Shown here in pieces: positions 26,956-34,074 of a stretch of 64,000 nt of DNA (position 1 is the first letter of the stretch; every line of letters begins with the position of its first letter). The translations under genes and the position numbers were made by a program. The notes below the pieces were generated by a model. That model was not told the origin of the DNA. It searched no databases and saw nothing but the letters and a program-made list of their open reading frames with translations. The DNA lies in assembly GCF_041295575.1 (NCBI RefSeq), contig NZ_CP160452.1, positions 620,001 to 684,000 of the forward strand, read 5' to 3'. Source of the DNA: Sporosarcina pasteurii. Lineage in GTDB: Bacteria > Bacillota > Bacilli > Bacillales_A > Planococcaceae.

Positions 26956-28140
26956 ATGAAACAAAAATTATTAGACATGCTTGAAAGTCGAAAAGATGAA
27001 ATGATTCAAATCCGGCGTCACCTACATCAATACCCTGAACTTTCTTTTAAAGAAGAAAAAACTGCACAATATATTGCGGATTTTTATAAAGGGAAAGATG
27101 TAGAGGTTCAAACGAATGTCGGGAACGGTTACGGAATTATCGTCACAATTAAAGGGGATAAACCTGGAAAAGTCATTGGCTTACGTGCAGATTTCGATGC
27201 ATTGCCGATTCAAGAAGAAACGGATGCCCCGTACAAATCGAAAAACGAAGGCGTGATGCACGCGTGTGGTCATGACGGGCATACGGCCTATATGATGATT
27301 CTTGCGGATTGTTTGATTCAATTTAAATCATCAATTGCAGGTACCATTAAAATTATTCACCAACATGCGGAAGAAACACCTCCGGGCGGTGCAAAAAGTA
27401 TTGTAGAATCGGGTATTTTAGACGATTTAGATGCTGTTTTTGGCACACATTTATTCCCAACAAACCCAGCTGGCGAAATCGGTTATCGCAGTGGTTATGC
27501 GATGTCTGGAAGGGCGTATTTTAAGTTGGTGATTCAAGGGGTAGGTGGACATGGTTCCTCGCCGCAAAATGCGAATGACCCAATCGTTGCAGGTGCGCAT
27601 TTTGTAACCGCCGTGCAAACGATTGTCAGTCGACGGATAAATCCGTTTGAGATGGGTGTTGTCACAATTGGTTCATTTGACGGAAAAGGAACATTTAATG
27701 TCATTAAAGACAGCATTGAAATTGAAGGTGATGTCCGCTATATGAACGACAAAACAGCACAAATCATCGATCAACAAATGCACCGAATTACGAACGGGAT
27801 ACAAGAGGAATTTGGGGTTACATGTGAATTAACATACATCCCGGATTATCCGCCGTTATATAATGACCCTGAAATTACTTCGGAAGTCGCGTCTATTCTA
27901 GAAAACGCCAACGACCCAGCAATTACGAAAGTAGCTGAGTACCCAATGTTATCAGGCTCAGAAGATTTTTCTTATTACTTAGAAAAAGTACCAGGCACCT
28001 TCTATTATATCGGCTGTAAGCCTAAGGGTGTTGAAAACGCCTACTTTAATCATCATCCTAAATTTGATATCGACGAGGATGCATTGCTCGTCGCAGCGAA
28101 GTCTGTTGCACATGTTGTTTGGAAATACGTTGGAGAATAA
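26956..28140 (+). CDS. M20D amidohydrolase (N-acyl amino acid hydrolase type)
   Basis: A 394-residue zinc amidohydrolase. RRHLHQYPELSF (residues 20-31) and the metal motif MHACGHDGHT (C104, H106, D107, H109) are clear; HAEETPPGGAKS near 136-147 carries the catalytic glutamates. The dimerisation insert starts at GVGGHGSSPQNANDP. It belongs with enzymes that hydrolyse N-acetyl or other N-acyl amino acids, and is closer to the AmaA/hippurate-hydrolase type than the M20 enzyme at 3149. GGGAGGAACG precedes the ATG. Monocistronic, with a terminator behind. Confidence 0.92.
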   Translation: MKQKLLDMLESRKDEMIQIRRHLHQYPELSFKEEKTAQYIADFYKGKDVEVQTNVGNGYGIIVTIKGDKPGKVIGLRADFDALPIQEETDAPYKSKNEGVMHACGHDGHTAYMMILADCLIQFKSSIAGTIKIIHQHAEETPPGGAKSIVESGILDDLDAVFGTHLFPTNPAGEIGYRSGYAMSGRAYFKLVIQGVGGHGSSPQNANDPIVAGAHFVTAVQTIVSRRINPFEMGVVTIGSFDGKGTFNVIKDSIEIEGDVRYMNDKTAQIIDQQMHRITNGIQEEFGVTCELTYIPDYPPLYNDPEITSEVASILENANDPAITKVAEYPMLSGSEDFSYYLEKVPGTFYYIGCKPKGVENAYFNHHPKFDIDEDALLVAAKSVAHVVWKYVGE

Positions 28141-28159
28141 AAATGAATATTGAAGTGGA

Positions 28160-28195
28160 GAAAGTCGACAATTGTTAAGTTGTCGGCTTTTTTTG
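28160..28195 (+). terminator. intrinsic terminator after the M20 gene
   Basis: AAAGTCGACAA and TTGTCGGCTTT, followed by TTTT. Confidence 0.88.
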
Positions 28196-28342
28196 TAGGG
28201 ATATTTATACAAAACGTATGTGATGGGGAAATAGAAGTCCTGTCGAGATTGAAGTAGTTCTTTTGGCTTATGTAATTATAGTGGTGCTTAGTTGAGTGGA
28301 GTTGTTTGTGAGTATTATCTCTTATCGTAACAAACTTTGCTG

Positions 28343-28371
28343 TTGATTGAATTGACAAGGATTGGTATAAT
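28343..28371 (+). promoter_or_regulatory. sigma-A promoter of the hypothetical gene
   Basis: TTGATT at 28343-28348, a 17-nt spacer and a perfect TATAAT at 28366-28371. It is the main content of the gap 28196-28495. Confidence 0.75.
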
Positions 28372-28495
28372 GAACTACTGAATAGGTGAAATGCTATTAA
28401 AATAAAAAAAGATAGATATATCCTAGTATAGGAGTCAAAATAGAGTGGCTAATTGTTGCTGATGTGATTAATTGGAACTGGGGGCTGACAGGAAA

Positions 28496-28957
28496 ATGAA
28501 AATGGCAGAATGCGAAAATAAAACTTCTGGATACATTAAAAATGAAGAAGTGCACATGAATTCATTCTTCATAAAAATAGAGGATCAAATCGAGAAATAT
28601 GGACTTGATTCTAAAACAGGTAAATCGATTAAACCATTGGATTCAATGATTTCGTTTGAAGAATACGGAAAATTTGAAGAAAAAATGTTGACTGTTTTCA
28701 TTCAAAATGAAGAATATATTAATGGACCTGCCTCCGAGTGGAAAAGGACAATACTTTCTTGGATGAATGAAAGGTTTAAAGAGATTACTTGGCGTGTGTC
28801 CGTTGGGGATTTAATTGCTACATTAAAAGAAGAAGGATTTACTTTTAATGTAAATGAATCACTTATCTCTCCGTTAATAATCAAGTGGTTAGCAACATTT
28901 AAAGAAGCAGTTCGCAAAGATTTGAATCTTAAAGTGAATATGATCATTATTGAGTAA
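28496..28957 (+). CDS. hypothetical protein
   Basis: I do not recognise this 153-residue protein. It is soluble, charged and mostly helical by eye, with no signal peptide, membrane segment or cysteine cluster. The only cysteine is near the N-terminus, and a tryptophan-rich middle is seen (EWKRTILSWMNERFKEITW). The start is uncertain: the ATG at 28496 has AGG close before it; a TTG at 28472 and an ATG at 28556 are alternatives. It has its own promoter and terminator, which argues that it is a real single gene. Confidence 0.6.
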   Translation: MKMAECENKTSGYIKNEEVHMNSFFIKIEDQIEKYGLDSKTGKSIKPLDSMISFEEYGKFEEKMLTVFIQNEEYINGPASEWKRTILSWMNERFKEITWRVSVGDLIATLKEEGFTFNVNESLISPLIIKWLATFKEAVRKDLNLKVNMIIIE

Positions 28958-28965
28958 TGTACAGT

Positions 28966-29003
28966 AATCCACTAATCGACATTTGGTTAGTGGATTTTTT
29001 ATA
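28966..29003 (+). terminator. intrinsic terminator after the hypothetical gene
   Basis: AATCCACTAA and TTAGTGGATT, followed by TTTT. Confidence 0.9.
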
Positions 29004-29028
29004 AATTTAGAACGACCCAACGATAAGA

Positions 29029-29060
29029 GCCCGTCAAATGCTGATTTGACGGGCTTACGT
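29029..29060. terminator. second hairpin, probably the SDR terminator
   Basis: GCCCGTCAAAT and ATTTGACGGGC with a 4-nt loop. It lies at the 3' end of the minus-strand SDR gene; T-rich tracts are weak on both sides. Confidence 0.7.
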
Positions 29061-29087
29061 TTTTCTATTCGCAGGTGTATCAAACGA

Positions 29088-29879
29088 TTACAACGCCTTC
29101 AACATCCCACCATCAACAACAAGCGATTGTCCAGTAAGGTAAGTATTCGCACTGGATGCAAGAAACACGACTATTTTGGCGAATTCCTCCGGCTTACCGT
29201 AGCGGCCTAACGGAATATGTTGATTGTTCTTGTCGATGACTTCCTCCATAGAAATCCCTTCTTTATCCGCTGTAATCGTATCAAGTTCAATAATTCGGTC
29301 TGTCTCGATGCGCCCAGGTCCTACAGTATTGACGAGTATATTGTATGGTGCCAATTCACGGGCAAGTGATTTTGTAAGTCCCACCATGCCAGAACGGAAT
29401 GTGTTTGAAAGAATTAAGTGATCAATCACTTCTTTGGTAGAAGAAGAGGAGACGTTGATAATTCGTCCGAATTGTTTCTCTTTCATATGTGGAATCACAG
29501 CCCGAGTTGTCCGGATATAACTAAGCAAGTTTTTCTCGAAGGATTCATACCAGTCTTCGTCAGTGACTGCTTCAAACCCACCCGCTTTAGGGCCACCTGT
29601 ATTGTTAATAAGAATATCAACTGAACCTAGTTTCTGATTGACTTCTTGAAAAAGGTTTTCAATATCGTCAGCGGATGACATATCACATGGTTGGTAGTAG
29701 ATTTTTTCATTTCCCGTAAGTTGTTTGAGCTCATCGGCTGTTTCATCCAATGATGCTTCACTTCGACTTGTCAGGAATACATTTGCCCCTGCTTTGGCAA
29801 ATTCTAAAGCCGTCGCTCTTCCAAGTCCTTTACTCGATGCCATGACAATTACATTTTTATTTGTTAATCCAAGATCCAT
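29088..29879 (-). CDS. SDR-fold protein lacking the catalytic Tyr-Lys pair
   Basis: A 263-residue member of the short-chain dehydrogenase fold. The cofactor loop reads ASSKGLG (first glycine replaced by alanine), NNTGG follows near residue 85, and the C-terminus has the usual LTGQSLVVDGG. Where YxxxK is expected, the alignment gives SNTFR before SGMVGLTKSLARE, so both catalytic residues are missing; the serine-rich NVSSSS is kept. This fits the small BKR-like SDR subgroup with imperfect active sites. The start is the ATG at 29879 with GGAGCGA before it. Function is unknown; it may not be a classical oxidoreductase. Confidence 0.82.
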   Translation of the reverse strand: MDLGLTNKNVIVMASSKGLGRATALEFAKAGANVFLTSRSEASLDETADELKQLTGNEKIYYQPCDMSSADDIENLFQEVNQKLGSVDILINNTGGPKAGGFEAVTDEDWYESFEKNLLSYIRTTRAVIPHMKEKQFGRIINVSSSSTKEVIDHLILSNTFRSGMVGLTKSLARELAPYNILVNTVGPGRIETDRIIELDTITADKEGISMEEVIDKNNQHIPLGRYGKPEEFAKIVVFLASSANTYLTGQSLVVDGGMLKAL

Positions 29880-30002
29880 TACTATCGCTCCTATACAATA
29901 CATTAATAAACTAGTATACTCTATCTTACCAGATGTTTAGGAATATTCTATTAATGTGACATGAAGAACTGGTAGATACTGAAATATTTATAAAATAATT
30001 GG

Positions 30003-30031
30003 TTGTATTATTATGCATAAACAGTTATAAT
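30003..30031 (+). promoter_or_regulatory. sigma-A promoter of the GTPase gene
   Basis: TTGTAT at 30003-30008, a 17-nt spacer and TATAAT at 30026-30031. Confidence 0.72.
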
Positions 30032-30066
30032 TATAATTAGTTGTTACAGTTTCGGGAGGGAATGCT

Positions 30067-31410
30067 ATGAATCGTAAAAAAGTGATTATCATCGGCGCGG
30101 CAGGAAGAGATTTCCATAATTTTAATACATATTATCGTAATAACAAGGAATATGAGGTTGTTGCTTTTACGGCAGCTCAAATACCTGATATAGATGGGCG
30201 TAAATATCCGAGTGAATTAGCGGGGGAATTGTATCCAGAGGGGATTCCAATTTATTCACAAGATGAGTTGCCTGCATTAATTCAAAAACTAGCAGTAGAC
30301 GAGTGTGTATTTGCTTATAGTGATGTTAGTTATGACGAGGTCATGGGTGTGAGTGCAGTTGTGAATGCTGCAGGAGCAAACTTCACATTGCTTGGACCAA
30401 AAAGTACGATGTTAAAAAGTAATAAACCAGTCATTTCTGTTTGTGCCGTGCGAACGGGGACGGGGAAGAGTCAAACGGCAAGAAAAGTTATCGAAACGCT
30501 ACTTGAGCATGATTTAAAAGTTGTCGCCGTGAGACATCCGATGCCTTATGGAGATTTAAATGCGCAACGTGTTCAACGTTTTGCGACGGTTGAGGATTTG
30601 AAAGAACACAATTGTACGATTGAAGAAATGGAAGAGTATGAGCCGCATGTAGCGCGCGGAAATATTATTTACGCCGGTGTGGATTATGCGGAAATTTTAG
30701 AGGCAGCGGAAAATGATCCTGATGGATGTGATGTGATTTTATGGGACGGCGGCAACAATGATTTTTCATTCTACGAGCCTGACCTAGCCATCACTGTGTT
30801 GGATCCGCATCGCCCAGGTCATGAATTAAAATACTATCCAGGGGAAGTTTGTTTAAGAACGACAGATGTTGCGATAATTAATAAAGTAGACAGTGCATCC
30901 GCTGAAGCGGTGGAAATTGTAGAGAATAATATTAAATTTGCAAGTCCTGAGAGTACGATCATTAAAGCTGAGTCAACCATTACAGTGGATGCGCCAGAAA
31001 GTATTGTTGGCAAGCGTGTCTTAATTGTTGAAGACGGTCCGACGCTAACGCATGGTGAAATGCAAATCGGCGCGGGTTCAGTTGCTGCTGAACGTCTAGG
31101 TGTAAAGGAAATTATTGACCCACGTCCTTTTGCGGCAGGATCTTTAGTTGATACGTTTAATAAATTCGGCCATATTGGCAACGTCCTTCCAGCGATGGGG
31201 TACGGGGAAGAACAACTGAAAGATCTTGAAGAAACGATTAATAATGCCGACTGCGATGCCGTGATTATTGGTACGCCAATGGATTTATCTCGCGTCATTT
31301 CGATTAATAAACCTTATACACGTGTGCATTATGAATTGGATGAAGTGAGTAGTCCTAATTTGAAGGGCGTTTTAGAAAGCTTTATTAAAGAAAAGATGTT
31401 GGTGAAATAA
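30067..31410 (+). CDS. COG2403-type GTPase (cyclic 2,3-diphosphoglycerate synthetase-like)
   Basis: A 447-residue protein with an N-terminal Rossmann-like part (VIIIGAAGRDFHNFN, residues 6-20) and a P-loop NTPase core: RTGTGKS at 129-135, WDGGNND at 226-232 and NKVD at 272-275, the last indicating guanine specificity. It resembles the COG2403 proteins related to archaeal cyclic 2,3-diphosphoglycerate synthetase. Bacterial members are uncharacterised and make no known compatible solute. GGGAGG precedes the ATG, and a terminator follows, so it is a single gene. Reaction unknown. Confidence 0.82.
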   Translation: MNRKKVIIIGAAGRDFHNFNTYYRNNKEYEVVAFTAAQIPDIDGRKYPSELAGELYPEGIPIYSQDELPALIQKLAVDECVFAYSDVSYDEVMGVSAVVNAAGANFTLLGPKSTMLKSNKPVISVCAVRTGTGKSQTARKVIETLLEHDLKVVAVRHPMPYGDLNAQRVQRFATVEDLKEHNCTIEEMEEYEPHVARGNIIYAGVDYAEILEAAENDPDGCDVILWDGGNNDFSFYEPDLAITVLDPHRPGHELKYYPGEVCLRTTDVAIINKVDSASAEAVEIVENNIKFASPESTIIKAESTITVDAPESIVGKRVLIVEDGPTLTHGEMQIGAGSVAAERLGVKEIIDPRPFAAGSLVDTFNKFGHIGNVLPAMGYGEEQLKDLEETINNADCDAVIIGTPMDLSRVISINKPYTRVHYELDEVSSPNLKGVLESFIKEKMLVK

Positions 31411-31424
31411 TTTATCAAGACATG

Positions 31425-31465
31425 AAGGAAGCTGACGAGAAAGAATTGTCAGCTTCCTTTTTTAG
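31425..31465. terminator. terminator between the GTPase and ispA genes
   Basis: AAGGAAGCTGAC and GTCAGCTTCCTT, followed by TTTT; the two genes converge here. Confidence 0.9.
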
Positions 31466-31476
31466 TTTTTCTAGCT

Positions 31477-32448
31477 TTAGAGCGGAACGCGAGGGTTTAA
31501 CACGAGCGATTTCTTTTCCGCTTCAAATATATTTTGCAAATGGTCAAGAACCGTTAAATACACGAGCCCGCTACCTTCCAGTTTTGGTGAGAAGCCTAAA
31601 GGAACGGTTCTTTTAATCAGTTGTGCGTACAGTTCAGGTTCAGTCAGTTCGCGTTCGAAAAGGTCGTTCACTATATTTTTGATTAGCGCTAATGCACCGG
31701 ATACATGGGGGGCGGCCATTGAAGTACCGCTTAATGTTGCATATTTTCCGTTTAAATGGGTTGATAGAATCTCTTCGCCTGGCGCGACTAAGTCGATTTC
31801 ATTATGCGAATTGGTGAAGTCAGTCGGATTGCGTTCGTGATTAATTGCGCCTACGCAAATGACTTCATTGTAATGGCCAGGATAGGCGTATTCATCGGTA
31901 TTTTCATCGCCATCACCTTCGTTGCCAGCTGCGCATACTACTAGAATATGGTGCGCAATTGCCTTTTTAATCGCTTCGTGTAGTTCAGGAACATCTTGGG
32001 GGCCGCCTAAAGACATGGATATAATATCTACTTTTTGTTCGATTGCATAATGAATCCCTTGAATAATCCAATCATATTGTCCGGCCCCTTTTTTATTTAA
32101 CACCTTTACAATGAGCAAGTTTGCTTCGGGGGCGACACCGACGACCCCTTGTTTATTCTCCTGGGCGGCGATTGTGCCTGCGACATGCGTGCCGTGCCCA
32201 TTGTAATCTAGGAAAATATCTGGATTGCCTCCATCGTCATCGGTAAAATTTCGCCCCCCGATAATTCGTTCTGTTAATTCTGGATGATTATCGCAACCTG
32301 TGTCTAGAATGGCTACGGTAATCCCTTTTCCTTTAGTTGTCGGCCAAATTTTCGGTGCCTGTATCAGGTCAACACCTGTGGGTACTTCATTCGCCTCTGC
32401 TACATTGACAATCACTTTATGAGGAATCACGTGAACATAATTTTCCAA
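31477..32448 (-). CDS. ispA: intracellular subtilisin-like serine protease
   Basis: A 323-residue S8 protease matching the intracellular serine protease of bacilli in length and sequence. The catalytic triad is D49 (AILDTGCD), H85 (NGHGTHVAG) and S243 (SGTSMAAPH). There is no signal peptide, as expected for a cytosolic enzyme active late in growth. The short N-terminal propeptide carries HVIPH where the family usually has a LIPY-like motif. The start is taken at the TTG at 32448 because AAAGGAGG lies 7 nt before it; an in-frame ATG 69 nt upstream would give an atypical extension. Confidence 0.94.
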   Translation of the reverse strand: MENYVHVIPHKVIVNVAEANEVPTGVDLIQAPKIWPTTKGKGITVAILDTGCDNHPELTERIIGGRNFTDDDGGNPDIFLDYNGHGTHVAGTIAAQENKQGVVGVAPEANLLIVKVLNKKGAGQYDWIIQGIHYAIEQKVDIISMSLGGPQDVPELHEAIKKAIAHHILVVCAAGNEGDGDENTDEYAYPGHYNEVICVGAINHERNPTDFTNSHNEIDLVAPGEEILSTHLNGKYATLSGTSMAAPHVSGALALIKNIVNDLFERELTEPELYAQLIKRTVPLGFSPKLEGSGLVYLTVLDHLQNIFEAEKKSLVLNPRVPL

Positions 32449-32728
32449 AATACATCCTCCTTTAGGTTTAGAGTTAAAACACGTTAAAACTGCTGTAGGA
32501 AGGGTGCCAAAAGTCATGGTTTCTGCATAAGTCTAGTTAACTAGTCATTTTAGGCGGATGCCCAAATGAAAACTAGGGTTGGACCGCGCCGTTGTAAATA
32601 AATGGTGCGTTTTAAATTTGTAAATCTATTAAAAAAATGTTCATATACTAGAAAAGTTAACATACAATAAGAAGGGATTGGGCGTTTGTCATTGAGTATT
32701 CAGTCCTACAGCAGTCCCTATTCCTCTT

Positions 32729-32757
32729 TTGACTCGTTCCTTACACGACGGTAATAC
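32729..32757 (+). promoter_or_regulatory. promoter of a probable antisense RNA
   Basis: TTGACT at 32729-32734, a 17-nt spacer and TAATAC at 32752-32757. Transcription would start near 32764 and run into the 3' end of the small toxin gene on the opposite strand. The rest of the gap 32449-32828 shows only a CTAGTTAACTAG palindrome at 32533-32544. Confidence 0.55.
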
Positions 32758-32788
32758 GTTTAGGTGAATGAAAAACGTTTACCCTAGG

Positions 32789-32839
32789 AAAAGAAGTAAT
32801 TGTCGACACTTTTGCCGAAGGAAGACAGTTACTTCTTTC
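32789..32839. terminator. hairpin at the 3' end of the toxin gene
   Basis: Arms AAAGAAGTAATTGTC and GACAGTTACTTCTTT. Read on the minus strand it follows the toxin stop codon and ends in CTTCTTTT, a probable toxin-mRNA terminator and the antisense pairing region. Confidence 0.65.
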
Positions 32840-32936
32840 TAGATAAGAAAAAGATGACTGACAACAAAACCGACGTCGCAGCAATCCATCCGCCAGATAG
32901 TTGCAGAAGCAAGCTAAGCGTTTCGTACGTTGTCAT
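32829..32936 (-). CDS. small holin-like toxin (type I toxin-antitoxin)
   Basis: A 35-residue peptide beginning MTTYETLSLLLQL, with a hydrophobic segment (about residues 18-31) and a basic end SRKK. The start MTTYETL and the length match the putative holin-like toxins (Hol_Tox) common in Bacillales, which are held down by an antisense RNA and damage the membrane when freed. The ribosome site AAAGGAGGTGAA is almost ideal, 5 nt before the ATG. A hairpin overlaps its 3' end, and a plus-strand promoter faces it from 32729. No neighbouring phage genes are seen. Confidence 0.78.
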   Translation of the reverse strand: MTTYETLSLLLQLSGGWIAATSVLLSVIFFLSRKK

Positions 32937-33116
32937 TTGAATTCACCTCCTTTCAAATAGAAGTGCCTTACAAACCGTCGACCATTTTAGTAACAAGTCT
33001 TCAAAATGAGGAATATAATAAAACGTGTTTGTATAATATATATGTACAAGAAATTGGTATATGCCGGATTAATCCAATTAATGCCTAGAAATTTAGTATT
33101 CTTTATGAATTAATAT

Positions 33117-33156
33117 AAAAACGTCCATCTACTATGAGTGTAGATGGACGTTTATT
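33117..33156. terminator. T-tailed hairpin in the tlp-toxin gap
   Basis: AAACGTCCATCTAC and GTAGATGGACGTTT, then ATTAT. No gene is recognised directly upstream; a TATAAT at 33032-33037 has no good -35. It could end an unannotated small RNA. Confidence 0.6.
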
Positions 33157-33228
33157 ATGATTATCGTTTATAAGCGAACTTTTCTTAATCCGTATGTGCT
33201 CTTTGTTTGATTGATTTAGTTAGAGAAA

Positions 33229-33281
33229 ACAAGCAGTTTGACTCCATCCTTAAATAGTGATGGCAATCAAACTGCCTTTTT
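33229..33281. terminator. terminator after tlp
   Basis: GCAGTTTGA and TCAAACTGC with inner CCATC/GATGG pairing, T-rich on both sides. It lies directly after the minus-strand tlp stop. Confidence 0.82.
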
Positions 33282-33285
33282 AAAG

Positions 33286-33483
33286 TTATTTCCTGTCTGT
33301 CTCAGGATGTGTGCCACGCAAGGCGTTTTCACGACGTTTATTTTTCGCTTTGATTGCCTTTAGTTCTTTACCTTCAGCAAACTCAGCTGCAAATTCTGCG
33401 GCTTCCATATTACGAATTGTTTTTTCCACTCGCTCTTCATGATTCGCATCCGTGTCATTAGGTCTTGGAAAATTTTTTGGCAT
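33286..33483 (-). CDS. tlp: small acid-soluble spore protein Tlp
   Basis: A 65-residue, highly charged protein. The start MPKNFPRPND, the central EKTIRNMEAAE and the KNKRRENA block match Tlp, a minor small acid-soluble spore protein made in the forespore. The ATG at 33483 has TGGAGGTAAAA before it; an in-frame ATG 69 nt upstream would add an unlikely hydrophobic leader. It is the clearest sign that the organism forms spores. It is shorter than B. subtilis Tlp, ending in a histidine/threonine tail. Confidence 0.88.
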   Translation of the reverse strand: MPKNFPRPNDTDANHEERVEKTIRNMEAAEFAAEFAEGKELKAIKAKNKRRENALRGTHPETDRK

Positions 33484-33638
33484 ATTTTTACCTCCATTTA
33501 GAATTGAAATTATTATTCCCAAATGGATGAAAAATATCAACTGAACGTTCAATTAAAGAAAAATTCACCGTGTATCGAACCAATTACAAAATCTGTTATA
33601 AAAGGAAGAACCCACTAAACAACTTTTCAATCTGTATT

Positions 33639-33797
33639 TTATCCTTTGTATTTCCTTTGTTTTGCGTCGACCTTTCCACTTTTACGACCAATTTCTTCAT
33701 GATCATACTTTTCCATTACAGCTTCTCCACCTAAACGTCCTGCTTCCTGTACGCTCATTCTTGCATGATACTTTTTACTTCGTTTATCAACTGCCAC
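33639..33797 (-). CDS. small basic glycine-containing stress/spore-type protein
   Basis: A 52-residue protein starting with GTG, preceded by AAGGAGGAGA. The sequence holds two related blocks, EAGRLGGEAV and EIGRKSGKV, resembling the KGG repeats of hydrophilic stress proteins such as GsiB and YciG. It is rich in Lys, Arg, Glu and Gly with no hydrophobic segment. It lies next to tlp on the same strand, 155 bp upstream. Expression in stress or sporulation is inference. I cannot name it further. Confidence 0.7.
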   Translation of the reverse strand: MAVDKRSKKYHARMSVQEAGRLGGEAVMEKYDHEEIGRKSGKVDAKQRKYKG

Positions 33798-34074
33798 GCT
33801 TATCTCCTCCTTGAATAAAAATTGTATGGTTAAATATCGTTTTTTTCATTGTCAGGCGCTTTATTTGCGGTACCAAAATCCTCCTTCATTCTTGTCATTT
33901 CGCACGTGTTTTTTTATGTTCCCCGCCTCGGAAAATATAAACCTACTTTTCTGACAAATTATTTTTCAAACTATGTGCTAGTTGCTGATTCATTCACTTG
34001 CTAGATTTAGCTTGCATAAGCTATTTAAATGAAACAATTAAGAAATTCATCATGCTGAAAAAGGAGCATACAAC

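Noticed and set aside
33834..33905. A 22-codon minus-strand frame (MTRMKEDFG...) near the KGG-like gene
   Set aside because: No clear ribosome site before its ATG and no recognisable similarity; too short to support.
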